64,000 nucleotides of DNA from Brevibacillus aydinogluensis (GTDB lineage Bacteria > Bacillota > Bacilli > Brevibacillales > Brevibacillaceae). The stretch is taken from NCBI RefSeq assembly GCF_031954365.1, contig NZ_JAUSVZ010000004.1; one strand, written 5' to 3'. Positions 41,687-49,804 of the stretch are shown here, in pieces (within the stretch, counting starts at the first letter, position 1; every line of letters begins with the position of its first letter). The notes under the pieces are model-generated. The model was not told where the DNA came from. It did no database searches and saw nothing but the letters and a program-made list of their open reading frames with translations. The translations under genes were made by a program, and so were the position numbers.

Positions 41687-42313
41687 GTGCGGGCAAGAGT
41701 TGGACAAACAATCCAGGCATATGCGCGAGAGCATCAGTCGCTTTACTGGTTTACGATCGTACTGTTTGCGATGGGCATTATTTTTGGAGCGGTGATCGTC
41801 AATTCCTTGCCGCTTTCCCAGCGACAGGAGCTGTTTGGCTTTCTGCAGTACTTTTTCAACACGCTCGGAAGCCAGGGCATTCCCGAGCCGACGGCCCATT
41901 TCCAACAGGCGTTCGGCCACTATGCAAAAACGGTGGGCATCTTGTGGATGCTGGGGCTGTCCATCATCGGTCTGCCGATGATCCTGCTGCTGCTGTTTCT
42001 CAAAGGAGTGGTCGTCGGGTTTACAGTCGGCTTTCTGGTGAATCAGCTTCAGTGGCAAGGTGTGACGCTGGCGTTGGCGGGCGTATTGCCGCAAAATTTG
42101 CTGGTGGTGCCGGCCCTGTTTATCGTCGGGGTGAGCGGCATCTCGTTTTCCATGCGGCTGATCAAAACGCGGCTCCTGAGCAGACGGGACGTGATTCTGC
42201 CCCACTTCGTCGGCTACACCGTGTTGGTCGTTGTCATGCTGGCCGTCCTGATGGTGGCGGCGCTGTTCGAGACGTTCGTCTCCCCCAGGCTGATGCAAAT
42301 GGTGCTTAATTAA
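41687..42313 (+). CDS. spoIIM: Stage II sporulation protein M
   Basis: 208-residue integral membrane protein with five predicted helices. It is a mother-cell component of the SpoIIDMP machine that remodels septal peptidoglycan during engulfment. Family segments are FTIVLFAMGIIFGAVIVNSL, FLKGVVVGFTVGFLVNQL and GVLPQNLLVVPALFIVG. It starts at GTG 41687, seven bases after GGGAGGGG. The stop lies inside the Fur-type box of the next gene. Confidence 0.95.
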   Translation: MRARVGQTIQAYAREHQSLYWFTIVLFAMGIIFGAVIVNSLPLSQRQELFGFLQYFFNTLGSQGIPEPTAHFQQAFGHYAKTVGILWMLGLSIIGLPMILLLLFLKGVVVGFTVGFLVNQLQWQGVTLALAGVLPQNLLVVPALFIVGVSGISFSMRLIKTRLLSRRDVILPHFVGYTVLVVVMLAVLMVAALFETFVSPRLMQMVLN

Positions 42314-42325
42314 GAATAATTCTCA
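42311..42325. promoter_or_regulatory. Fur/PerR-type operator upstream of fur
   Basis: TAAGAATAATTCTCA agrees with the 7-1-7 Fur box TGATAATNATTATCA at 12 of 15 positions, with a perfect core AGAAT-A-ATTCT. It lies 17 bases before the -35 of fur. Outer bases are mixed between Fur and PerR consensus, so autoregulation or PerR control are both possible. Confidence 0.55.
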
Positions 42326-42342
42326 TTTAATAACGTATGTAT

Positions 42343-42372
42343 TTGACTTCTGGAACACCCCTCTACTATAAT
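42343..42372 (+). promoter_or_regulatory. Sigma-A promoter of fur
   Basis: TTGACT (42343-42348), 18 bases, TATAAT (42367-42372), 35 bases before the ATG. Confidence 0.8.
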
Positions 42373-42407
42373 AGGAGCAGGTTTCATGCGAGCGGGGAGG
42401 GGCATTT

Positions 42408-42872
42408 ATGTTGGAAGAAAAGTTAGAGAAGATCAAGCAGCAACTACATTCCCAGAACTATAAACTGACGCCACAACGTGAAGCCACTGTTCGCGTTTTA
42501 CTGGAAAACGAGGAAGATCACCTGAGTGCGGAAGACGTCTACCTTTTGGTCAAGGAAAAAGCCCCGGAAATTGGTCTCGCCACGGTGTATCGAACCCTGG
42601 AACTGTTGAGCGAGCTGAAGATCATTCACAAGATGAACTTCGGCGACGGGGTGGCTCGCTACGATCTGCGCGACGACAACGCCGAGTACCACCACCACCA
42701 TCTGATCTGCCTGAACTGCGGCACGGTGGATGAAATCTTTGAAGACCTGCTTGTCTCCGCAGAAGAAAAGGTCAAGAATGTTTACAACTTTTACATTACC
42801 GACCATCGGCTCACCTTCTACGGCATCTGCCATCGCTGCATCGACAAGGTGAACGTGGAGGACTTCAAATAG
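42408..42872 (+). CDS. fur: Ferric uptake regulator Fur
   Basis: 154 residues. A winged-helix domain (LTPQREATVRVLLENEEDHLSAEDVY; GLATVYRTLELL) is followed by a metal/dimerisation domain with HHHHLICLNCGTVDE and a second CxxC (CHRCID) for structural zinc. It is an iron-dependent repressor. spoIIM-fur-yqzK-xerD matches the conserved Bacillales order, with ald inserted after fur. Confidence 0.95.
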   Translation: MLEEKLEKIKQQLHSQNYKLTPQREATVRVLLENEEDHLSAEDVYLLVKEKAPEIGLATVYRTLELLSELKIIHKMNFGDGVARYDLRDDNAEYHHHHLICLNCGTVDEIFEDLLVSAEEKVKNVYNFYITDHRLTFYGICHRCIDKVNVEDFK

Positions 42873-42910
42873 AAAAACTTCTCTGTGCGGGAGAAGTTTT
42901 TCTTTTTTTT
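42871..42910 (+). terminator. Terminator of fur
   Basis: AGAAAAACTTCTC (42871-42883) pairs with GAGAAGTTTTTCT (42891-42903) around a seven-base loop, followed by seven T. Confidence 0.93.
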
Positions 42911-42989
42911 CTGCCCCGGGTTATGGAGCAGGACCTCCGGTGGCATGATAAGGAAAGCGCAAATGCGAGCCACAGGAGGCGAATGTGTG

Positions 42990-44120
42990 ATGATTATCGG
43001 GGTGCCAAAGGAAATCAAAGACAACGAAAACCGCGTGGGGCTGACCCCCGCCGGCGTGAGCGCATACATACAGGCGGGCCATCGCGTGTTGGTCGAGACG
43101 CAGGCGGGGATCGGCTCCGGTTTTTCCGACGAGGATTTTTCGGCAGCCGGCGCGGAAATTCTCGACAGTGCAGAGGAGGTATGGCAGCAGGCGGAGATGA
43201 TCTGCAAGGTAAAAGAACCGCTGCCTGCCGAATACAAATTCTTTCGCGAAAACCTGATCCTGTTTACCTATCTGCATCTGGCGCCGGAACGCGAACTGAC
43301 CGAGCAGCTCCGTGCCAAGAAAGTGGTCGCGATTGCCTACGAGACGATCCAGACTGACGACGGTTCGCTGCCGTTATTGATGCCGATGAGCGAGGTGGCC
43401 GGCCGCATGTCGGTGCAGATTGGCGCACAGTTTCTGGAAAAGCCGCACGGGGGGAAGGGAGTGCTCCTGGGAGGCGTTCCCGGTGTCCCTCCGGCTCATG
43501 TGGTCATCGTCGGCGGCGGCATCGTCGGGACCAATGCGGCCAAAATGGCGATCGGCCTGGGGGCGCAGGTGACGATTCTCGACATCAACGCCAACCGGCT
43601 GCGCGAACTGGACGATCTGTTCCAGGGACGATTGCGGACACTGATGTCCAACCACTACAACATCGCGCAGGCGGTAAAGGACGCCGACCTCCTGATCGGG
43701 GCGGTCCTGATCCCCGGGGCGCGGGCGCCCAAGCTGGTGACGGAGGATATGGTCAAGTCGATGTCTCCCGGATCGGTCATCGTCGACGTGGCGATCGATC
43801 AGGGGGGCTCGATCGAGACTGTGGACCGTATTACCACACACAGCGAACCGACATACGTCAAGCACGGCATCGTCCACTACGCGGTGGCCAACATGCCGGG
43901 AGCGGTGCCGCGCACGTCGACAATCGCCCTGAGCAATGTTACAATACCTTACGGCCTGCAGTTGGCGAACAAAGGGGTCCGCGCCGCCATCACCCAAAAC
44001 CGCGCGCTTGCCCGCGGCGTCAACGTGCTGAACGGCCATGTGGTGTACGAAGCAGTGGCCACCTCGCTGAATCTGCCGTATGTCCCGCTGGAAGACGCGC
44101 TGCATGACCTGCAGGTATAG
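42990..44120 (+). CDS. ald: Alanine dehydrogenase
   Basis: NAD-dependent deamination of L-alanine to pyruvate, or the reverse; important for growth on alanine and for sporulation in Bacillus. It has 376 residues. Starting segment MIIGVPKEIKDNENRV, substrate region KVKEPLPAEY, the NAD-binding motif VIVGGGIVGTNAAKMA and AIDQGGSIET are present. ATG 42990 is ten bases after AGGAGG; GTG 42987 would add one residue. Confidence 0.96.
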   Translation: MIIGVPKEIKDNENRVGLTPAGVSAYIQAGHRVLVETQAGIGSGFSDEDFSAAGAEILDSAEEVWQQAEMICKVKEPLPAEYKFFRENLILFTYLHLAPERELTEQLRAKKVVAIAYETIQTDDGSLPLLMPMSEVAGRMSVQIGAQFLEKPHGGKGVLLGGVPGVPPAHVVIVGGGIVGTNAAKMAIGLGAQVTILDINANRLRELDDLFQGRLRTLMSNHYNIAQAVKDADLLIGAVLIPGARAPKLVTEDMVKSMSPGSVIVDVAIDQGGSIETVDRITTHSEPTYVKHGIVHYAVANMPGAVPRTSTIALSNVTIPYGLQLANKGVRAAITQNRALARGVNVLNGHVVYEAVATSLNLPYVPLEDALHDLQV

Positions 44121-44188
44121 CGTACCGAATGGAGCAGGAGACCAGCGCATATACTGGAGGTAACACGGAAACGGGGAGGATTGCATCG

Positions 44189-44428
44189 ATGCGAGTATCG
44201 TTTCGGCGGCTGATGGAGATTCTCCGGTTTTTCCTCCTGTTCGTTACCTGTGCGCTGTTGTCCTACGGGATCATCAGCCTCTTGTCAGACAGGTTCCTGC
44301 CAGGCGATCCCTACCGCGAACCGCACGGCAATGCCGTCAAAGTGGTGAAGCTGATCAATGCCCAGGGAGGCGGAAGTTGGGACGGATACCTGTCCCGGCT
44401 GCAGTTGTTCTACCTGACGGGAGAGTAA
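44189..44428 (+). CDS. yqzK: DUF4227 membrane protein YqzK
   Basis: 79 residues. One membrane helix (ILRFFLLFVTCALLSYGIIS) precedes a conserved extracellular part with PHGNAVKVV and the C-terminal LSRLQLFYLTGE typical of YqzK. ATG 44189 follows GGGGAGGA. Function unknown; consistently found before xerD. Confidence 0.85.
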   Translation: MRVSFRRLMEILRFFLLFVTCALLSYGIISLLSDRFLPGDPYREPHGNAVKVVKLINAQGGGSWDGYLSRLQLFYLTGE

Positions 44429-44516
44429 CCGTTACCTTTTTCACGGGAAAAAAGAGGACTTTTCCGTTCCCGCGTGGAAAGCATATCAAGACACTTACCT
44501 GAAGGGGAACAGCTTC

Positions 44517-45404
44517 ATGGACACGCTGATTGATCAATTCATCCATTTCCTGGCTGTGGAAAAAGGGCTGTCGCCCAACACGCTCGAATCGTACCAGCGG
44601 GATATGGTTGCCTATACGGCATACCTGCAGGAGCAGGGGGTGACCCGGATCGAGGACTCCACGCGGAGCCAGATTATCGGCTATCTGATGACCCTCCAGG
44701 AAAAGGGACGGGCTACTGCCACCCTGTCCCGCAATCTGGCGTCAATCCGGGCCTTTTATCAATATCTCGTCCGCGACAAGTACATAGACAAGGACCCGTC
44801 CATCCATCTGGAGACCCCCAAAATTGAAAAGCGCCTGCCCAAGGTGCTCTCGGTCGAGGAAGTGGAACGGCTGCTCGACAGCCCGCCGGTCGACTCTCCG
44901 GCAGGGCTGCGCGACAAGGCGATGCTGGAACTGCTGTACGCGACCGGTATCCGCGTCTCCGAACTGGTCAACCTGGATGTAAGCGATGTCAACCTGGAGA
45001 TGGGATTCGTCAAGTGCATGGGCAAGGGGTCCAAGGAGCGGATCATCCCGCTCGGCTCCGTCGCCATCCAAATGGTGCGCCACTATTTGCAGGCGGGACG
45101 GCCGAAGCTGGTGAAGCAGCCGGGCGAGACAGCCCTGTTTCTCAACCATCTGGGCAAGCAGATCACCCGGCAGGGATTTTGGAAAATCATCAAGCGCTAC
45201 GCGCAGAAGGCCAACATTCGGACCGAAATCACGCCGCACACGCTGCGCCATTCGTTCGCCACGCACCTGCTGGAAAACGGAGCAGATCTCCGGTCTGTAC
45301 AGGAAATGCTGGGTCACGCGGACATTTCCACAACGCAGATTTACACGCATGTGACCCGTTCGCGCATCAAGGACATTTACGCGAAAACCCACCCGAGAGC
45401 GTAG
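44517..45404 (+). CDS. xerD: Site-specific tyrosine recombinase XerD
   Basis: 295 residues. Resolves chromosome dimers at dif with XerC/CodV (RipX in B. subtilis). N-terminal SAM-like core-binding domain (1-90) and catalytic domain with ATGIRVSELV (Arg), GKGSKERIIPL (Lys), HTLRHSFATHLLENG (His-x-x-Arg), GHADISTTQIYTHV (His and nucleophile Tyr). ATG 44517 follows GAAGGGGA. It is the housekeeping recombinase, not a mobile-element integrase, judging by neighbours. Confidence 0.96.
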   Translation: MDTLIDQFIHFLAVEKGLSPNTLESYQRDMVAYTAYLQEQGVTRIEDSTRSQIIGYLMTLQEKGRATATLSRNLASIRAFYQYLVRDKYIDKDPSIHLETPKIEKRLPKVLSVEEVERLLDSPPVDSPAGLRDKAMLELLYATGIRVSELVNLDVSDVNLEMGFVKCMGKGSKERIIPLGSVAIQMVRHYLQAGRPKLVKQPGETALFLNHLGKQITRQGFWKIIKRYAQKANIRTEITPHTLRHSFATHLLENGADLRSVQEMLGHADISTTQIYTHVTRSRIKDIYAKTHPRA

Positions 45405-45419
45405 TCTCTCTTTTTTTCC

Positions 45420-45437
45420 TCGTCAGACGTCTGACGA
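45420..45437. promoter_or_regulatory. Perfect 18-base palindrome before deoB
   Basis: TCGTCAGACGTCTGACGA lies between xerD and deoB, 37 bases before the deoB ATG. It has no downstream T run (the T run precedes it), so it looks more like an operator than a terminator for the nucleoside-salvage genes. The half site GTCAGAC is similar to GntR/FadR-type sites. Confidence 0.55.
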
Positions 45438-45474
45438 CTGAACACTTTGATGATTGTTGCAGGAGGCGGTTTTT

Positions 45475-46650
45475 ATGCCACGTTTTTCTCGAGTCTTCTT
45501 AATTGTGATGGACAGCGTCGGAATCGGGGAGCTGCCGGATGCGGCCCGCTTCAACGATGAAGGCGCTCATACGCTGGGCCATATCGCCGAGCGAGTCGAC
45601 GGCTTTTCCCTGCCTCATCTGCAGGCGCTCGGCCTGGGCAATATTGCCCCGCTGCGAAACGTACCGGCTGTTGAAGCTCCCAAGGCGCACTGGGGGAAAA
45701 TGAAAGAGATCTCTATCGGCAAGGACACGACGACCGGACACTGGGAGATCATGGGCCTGCACGTGTCCACGCCGTTTCGCACCTATCCCGACGGCTTCCC
45801 GGCCGAGCTGATCCGCGAGTTCGAGCAGCGGATCGGACGCAAGGTGCTGGGCAACAAGGTGGCGTCCGGCACCGCGATTATTGAGGAACTGGGCGAGGAA
45901 CACATGCGGACCGGCGATGTAATCGTCTACACCTCGGCCGACAGCGTGTTCCAGGTGGCAGCGCACGAAGAAGTGGTGCCGCTGGAAGAGCTGTACCGCA
46001 TCTGCCAGATCGCCCGCGAGCTGACACTGCGGGACGAATTTGCCGTCACCCGCGTCATCGCCCGTCCGTTCGTCGGCAAGCCGGGGGCGTTTGTGCGTAC
46101 GCCCAACCGGCATGATTACTCCGTCAAGCCGTTTGCGCCGACGGTCATGAACCGGCTTGTGGATGCGGGGCTGACGTCGATTGCGATCGGCAAAATCAGC
46201 GACATCTACGCCGACGAGGGCATTACCCGCTCCATTCGGACCCAGGACAACATGGACGGCGTTGACCAGTTGCTGAAGACGATGAACGAGGATTTTACCG
46301 GCTTGAGCTTTGTCAATCTGGTCGATTTTGACGCCAAGTATGGCCACCGCCGCGATCCCGAGGGCTACGGCCGGGCGCTGATGGAGTTTGACGCCCGCAT
46401 TCCGGAGCTTCTCAATGCGCTGGACAGCGGTGACTTGTTGATCATCACCGCCGATCACGGCAATGACCCGGTACACCACGGCACGGACCACACCCGCGAA
46501 TACGTGCCGCTTCTGGTCTACCACAAGGGCATCGCGCAGGGAAGCGATTTGGGCGTGCGCGGCACGTTTGCCGACGTCGGCGCGACGATTGCCGAAAACT
46601 TTGGCGTCAAGGCGCCCGAGATCGGGGAAAGCTTTTTGGCCAGATTGTAA
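45475..46650 (+). CDS. deoB: Phosphopentomutase
   Basis: 391 residues. Converts (deoxy)ribose 1-phosphate to the 5-phosphate. Alkaline-phosphatase superfamily metal motifs are LIVMDSVGIGELPDA, KDTTTGHWEIMG (catalytic Thr) and ITADHGNDPVHHGTDHTRE. ATG 45475 is eight bases after AGGAGG. Together with punA and pdp it forms the drm-pupG-pdp type salvage operon of Bacillales. Confidence 0.96.
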   Translation: MPRFSRVFLIVMDSVGIGELPDAARFNDEGAHTLGHIAERVDGFSLPHLQALGLGNIAPLRNVPAVEAPKAHWGKMKEISIGKDTTTGHWEIMGLHVSTPFRTYPDGFPAELIREFEQRIGRKVLGNKVASGTAIIEELGEEHMRTGDVIVYTSADSVFQVAAHEEVVPLEELYRICQIARELTLRDEFAVTRVIARPFVGKPGAFVRTPNRHDYSVKPFAPTVMNRLVDAGLTSIAIGKISDIYADEGITRSIRTQDNMDGVDQLLKTMNEDFTGLSFVNLVDFDAKYGHRRDPEGYGRALMEFDARIPELLNALDSGDLLIITADHGNDPVHHGTDHTREYVPLLVYHKGIAQGSDLGVRGTFADVGATIAENFGVKAPEIGESFLARL

Positions 46651-46683
46651 GATGAAAAAATGAAATCGAGAGGGGAAAACACG

Positions 46684-47493
46684 ATGAGCAGCATACAAGA
46701 AGCAGTTGCCTACATTCAACCGAAACTGACGGAAAAACCGACCATCGGCCTGGTGCTCGGCTCCGGTCTGGGGGTACTGGCAGACGAGATCGAAAATCCG
46801 GTCGTCATCCCGTACCACGAGATTCCCGGCTTTACCGTCTCCACCGTGGTCGGACACAAGGGACAGCTTGTCATCGGCAAGCTGCAGGGCAAGCAGGTCG
46901 TGGCCATGCAGGGGCGTTTCCATTATTATGAAGGTCACGAACTGGACGCCGTGGTGTTCCCCATCCGCGTCATGAAACAGCTCGGCGTGGAGACGATCAT
47001 CGTCACCAACGCTGCCGGCGGGATCAATGAGAGCTACAAGCCGGGCAACCTGATGCTGATTGCCGACCACATCAACATGACGTTCCGCAACCCGCTGATC
47101 GGCCCCAACGACGACACGCTGGGTCCCCGTTTCCCCGACATGTCGGAAGCCTATTCCAAATCACTTCGCGCTGTGGCAAAAGAAGTGGCGGCAGAGCTGG
47201 GCATCACCTTGCAGGAAGGGGTCTACGTCGGTCTGCTCGGCCCGAGCTACGAGACGCCGGCCGAGATCCGCATGCTGCGGATTCTGGGAGGAGACGCCGT
47301 CGGCATGTCGACCGTGCCGGAGGTAATCGCGGCCCGTCACATGGGGATGAACGTGCTCGGCATCTCCTGCATCAGCAACATGGCGGCCGGCATCTTGGAA
47401 CAGCCGCTTTCCCACGATGAAGTGATGGAGACGACCGAACGCGTGAAGGCCCAGTTCCTGTCACTGGTGAACGGGATCGTGGCGAAATTATAG
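46684..47493 (+). CDS. punA: Purine-nucleoside phosphorylase (guanosine/inosine type)
   Basis: 269 residues, trimeric PNP class (PupG in B. subtilis). The segments GLVLGSGLGVLADEI, GHKGQLVIGKLQGK, MQGRFHYYEGH, VTNAAGGINESYKPG and GPSYETPAEIRML are diagnostic. It splits purine nucleosides with phosphate and gives the pentose 1-phosphate used by DeoB. ATG 46684 follows GAGAGGGG. Confidence 0.95.
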   Translation: MSSIQEAVAYIQPKLTEKPTIGLVLGSGLGVLADEIENPVVIPYHEIPGFTVSTVVGHKGQLVIGKLQGKQVVAMQGRFHYYEGHELDAVVFPIRVMKQLGVETIIVTNAAGGINESYKPGNLMLIADHINMTFRNPLIGPNDDTLGPRFPDMSEAYSKSLRAVAKEVAAELGITLQEGVYVGLLGPSYETPAEIRMLRILGGDAVGMSTVPEVIAARHMGMNVLGISCISNMAAGILEQPLSHDEVMETTERVKAQFLSLVNGIVAKL

Positions 47494-47528
47494 GCTGGCG
47501 GCAGCACACGAGGGTGGGGTGAAACAGC

Positions 47529-48833
47529 ATGCGCATGGTGGATATTATCGCGAAGAAACGGGACGGCAAGGAACTGAGCACGGAGGAGATTCAGTTTCTC
47601 GTCGACGGCTATACAAATGGAAGCATTCCCGACTACCAAATGTCCGCCTGGGCCATGGCCGTACTGTTCCGCGGCATGACGCCGCGCGAAACCGGCGATT
47701 TGACCATGGCGATGGCAAGATCCGGGGAGCAGTTGGACTTAACGTCCATTCCGGGAGTAAAAGTGGACAAACACAGCACTGGCGGCGTGGGCGACAAGAC
47801 GACGCTGGTCGTGGCGCCGCTGGTGGCGGCGGCCGGCATTCCCGTGGCCAAAATGTCCGGACGCGGTCTGGGACACTCGGGCGGCACGATCGACAAACTG
47901 GAGTCGTTCGCCGGGTTTCAGGTGGAACGCACCCGCGAGCAGTTCTTCCAACAGGTGCGGGACATCGGTGTGGCGGTAATCGGTCAGTCCGGCAACCTGA
48001 CGCCCGCAGACAAAAAACTGTACGCCCTGCGTGACGTAACTGCCACGGTGGAAGCAGTGCCGCTGATCGCCAGCTCGATCATGTCCAAAAAGATCGCGGC
48101 GGGGGCCGATGCCATCCTGCTTGATGTAAAAGTAGGCAAAGGCGCATTTATGAAGACGCTGGAAGAAGCAGAGACACTCGCCCGCGCAATGGTGGATATC
48201 GGCAGCCAGGTGGGGCGCAAGACGGTGGCTGTCATCAGCGACATGAATCAGCCGCTTGGCTTTGCCGTAGGCAACGCGCTGGAAGTAAAAGAGGCGATCG
48301 CAACGCTCGCTGGAAACGGTCCCAAGGATTTGACGGAATTGGCGCTGGCAATCGGCGCTCGCATGCTCGTGCTGGGCGGGCTGGCGTCGTCTGTGGACGA
48401 AGGGCGAGGCCGTCTGGAGGAGATCATCGCCAGCGGCAAAGCCGTGGATAAACTGGCGCAAATGGTGGAGGCACAGGGCGGCAACAAACGTGACGTGTAC
48501 GAACCGGACCGCCTTCCCCAAGCGGGATTGACCGCACAGGTCACGGCGCAGCAGGACGGCTACCTGGCCGGGATCGACGCAGAGACGGTTGGGCATGCCT
48601 CTGTCGTGCTGGGGGCGGGCCGATTGACCAAGGAGATGCCGATTGACCTGGCGGTTGGCATCGTGCTGCACAAAAAGCGGGGGGATCGGGTGCGCGCCGG
48701 CGAACCGCTGGCCACCCTGCACGCCAACGACGAGCGCTTGCTGCAAGATGCCCTCAAGGACGTGGCTGAAGCGTTTGCGTACAGCAGCGAGCAGCCGCCG
48801 GAGCAGCCGCTCATTTACAAGATTGTTGAATAA
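47529..48833 (+). CDS. pdp: Pyrimidine-nucleoside phosphorylase
   Basis: 434 residues. Phosphorolysis of uridine, thymidine and deoxyuridine. Family motifs are DKHSTGGVGDKTTLVVAP, SGRGLGHSGGTIDKLES and the KIAAGADAILLDVKVGKGAF segment; the C-terminal domain has LGAGRLTKEMPIDLAVGI. It ends the salvage operon; a T-less hairpin follows. Confidence 0.96.
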   Translation: MRMVDIIAKKRDGKELSTEEIQFLVDGYTNGSIPDYQMSAWAMAVLFRGMTPRETGDLTMAMARSGEQLDLTSIPGVKVDKHSTGGVGDKTTLVVAPLVAAAGIPVAKMSGRGLGHSGGTIDKLESFAGFQVERTREQFFQQVRDIGVAVIGQSGNLTPADKKLYALRDVTATVEAVPLIASSIMSKKIAAGADAILLDVKVGKGAFMKTLEEAETLARAMVDIGSQVGRKTVAVISDMNQPLGFAVGNALEVKEAIATLAGNGPKDLTELALAIGARMLVLGGLASSVDEGRGRLEEIIASGKAVDKLAQMVEAQGGNKRDVYEPDRLPQAGLTAQVTAQQDGYLAGIDAETVGHASVVLGAGRLTKEMPIDLAVGIVLHKKRGDRVRAGEPLATLHANDERLLQDALKDVAEAFAYSSEQPPEQPLIYKIVE

Positions 48834-48865
48834 TAGCGACGTGTGTGAGCCACCCCGAAGCAAAC

Positions 48866-48896
48866 ACAGGGAGTGCGGTGCTGCCGCACGCCCTGT
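48866..48896. terminator. Stable hairpin after pdp without T tract
   Basis: ACAGGG and GTGCGG (48866-48878, one mismatch between them) pair with CCGCAC and CCCTGT (48884-48896). The 12 base pairs are stable, but no T run follows, so it is a possible 3'-end stabiliser or weak terminator. Confidence 0.4.
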
Positions 48897-48956
48897 TGCG
48901 CAGGGGAGAACCGCTGGAGAGCGCTCTGCGGTCGTTGTTATCTGGCAATTCGGATA

Positions 48957-49210
48957 AAAATGTGCAATCTCCGATAAATTATTATTGATTAATCAACTGA
49001 ATTGCGGTTCAATGGTAGAAAAGAGGCTTGCCATATAATATAAAAAATTATTTATTGTTAAGAATCCGTTTATAATTTTTTATAATTCTACTTGTCAAAA
49101 TTCGTTGACACCAATAACAATTGCGTATATTTTTAAGGTGACAGGCAAAATGTTAACGATTTTTTCGAATTTCGTAAAAATCTGATGGAGGTTCTACAAA
49201 AATCGTATTT
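48957..49210. other. AT-rich control region upstream of lrp-opp
   Basis: About 250 bases much richer in A and T than the rest of the window, with several TATAAT-like strings (for example TATAATATAAAA near 49035 and TTTATAATTTTTTATAATT near 49070). No gene is supported. Such tracts are typical of Lrp-family or nucleoid-protein binding regions. Confidence 0.55.
49105..49133 (+). promoter_or_regulatory. Sigma-A promoter of lrp
   Basis: A consensus TTGACA (49105-49110), exactly 17 bases, TATTTT (49128-49133). Confidence 0.6.
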
Positions 49211-49681
49211 ATGAGAAAGCTGGACCATGTTGATAAACAGATCCTGCAGATCCTCCAGGAAGACGGACGACGGCCCTATACCGAAATTGCTCAACAACTA
49301 GGCTTGAGCGAGGGCACCATCCGTTCGCGCATCACCCGCCTGTTGCAAGATGGCGTGTTTCAGTTCGTGATTCACCCCGATCCGGAAAAGCTGGGATTGC
49401 ACGTTCAGGCCATTATCGGTCTGACCACCAAGCTGGGATGGCAAAACAGCGTGGCCGAGGAGCTGAGCAAGTTTCCCGAGGTTCGGTTCGTGGGTGCGTT
49501 CAGCGGCAAGCACGACTTGATCATTCAAGCGTGTTTCCATAATAACGAAGAACTCATCACCTTCGTCAACGAGCGGCTTTCGCAAATTGAGGGAATCGCC
49601 GCGGCCGACGTGTCGCTGGAACTGAAGCAGTACAAGGATTCCTTCTCGTTCGTTCGTGACGACGAAGTGCCGATCCAGTGA
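49211..49681 (+). CDS. Lrp/AsnC family transcriptional regulator
   Basis: 156 residues. N-terminal HTH (DKQILQILQEDGRRPYTEIA and LGLSEGTIRSRITRLLQDG) and C-terminal RAM domain (about 65-150, VRFVGAFSGKHDLIIQACF). ATG 49211 has no ribosome site at normal distance: GGAGG (49187-49191) is 19 bases away. A nine-codon frame, ATG 49185 to TGA 49214, ends overlapping the lrp ATG, so translation may be coupled. It probably senses amino acids and controls the adjacent opp genes; this is inferred from position. Confidence 0.9.
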   Translation: MRKLDHVDKQILQILQEDGRRPYTEIAQQLGLSEGTIRSRITRLLQDGVFQFVIHPDPEKLGLHVQAIIGLTTKLGWQNSVAEELSKFPEVRFVGAFSGKHDLIIQACFHNNEELITFVNERLSQIEGIAAADVSLELKQYKDSFSFVRDDEVPIQ

Positions 49682-49804
49682 AAGGAGTTGATGCCAGTCA
49701 AAGTCATCGCGAGCACTTGTCCATTTTTTGGTATTTGAATATTCGGAAAAAAGACAAAAGAAGGAAGAAAGAGAAAAAAGATCAGAGAATTGGGGGTTAT
49801 TGCG

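Noticed and set aside
40256..42298. 680-codon minus-strand frame opposite the EndoQ-like gene and spoIIM
   Set aside because: Both plus-strand genes have clear family motifs and ribosome sites; the minus frame has low-complexity composition and no start signal.
44517..45404. Tyrosine recombinase as sign of an integrated element
   Set aside because: Sequence and neighbours (yqzK before, deoB after) identify housekeeping XerD; no attachment-site repeats or phage genes are nearby.
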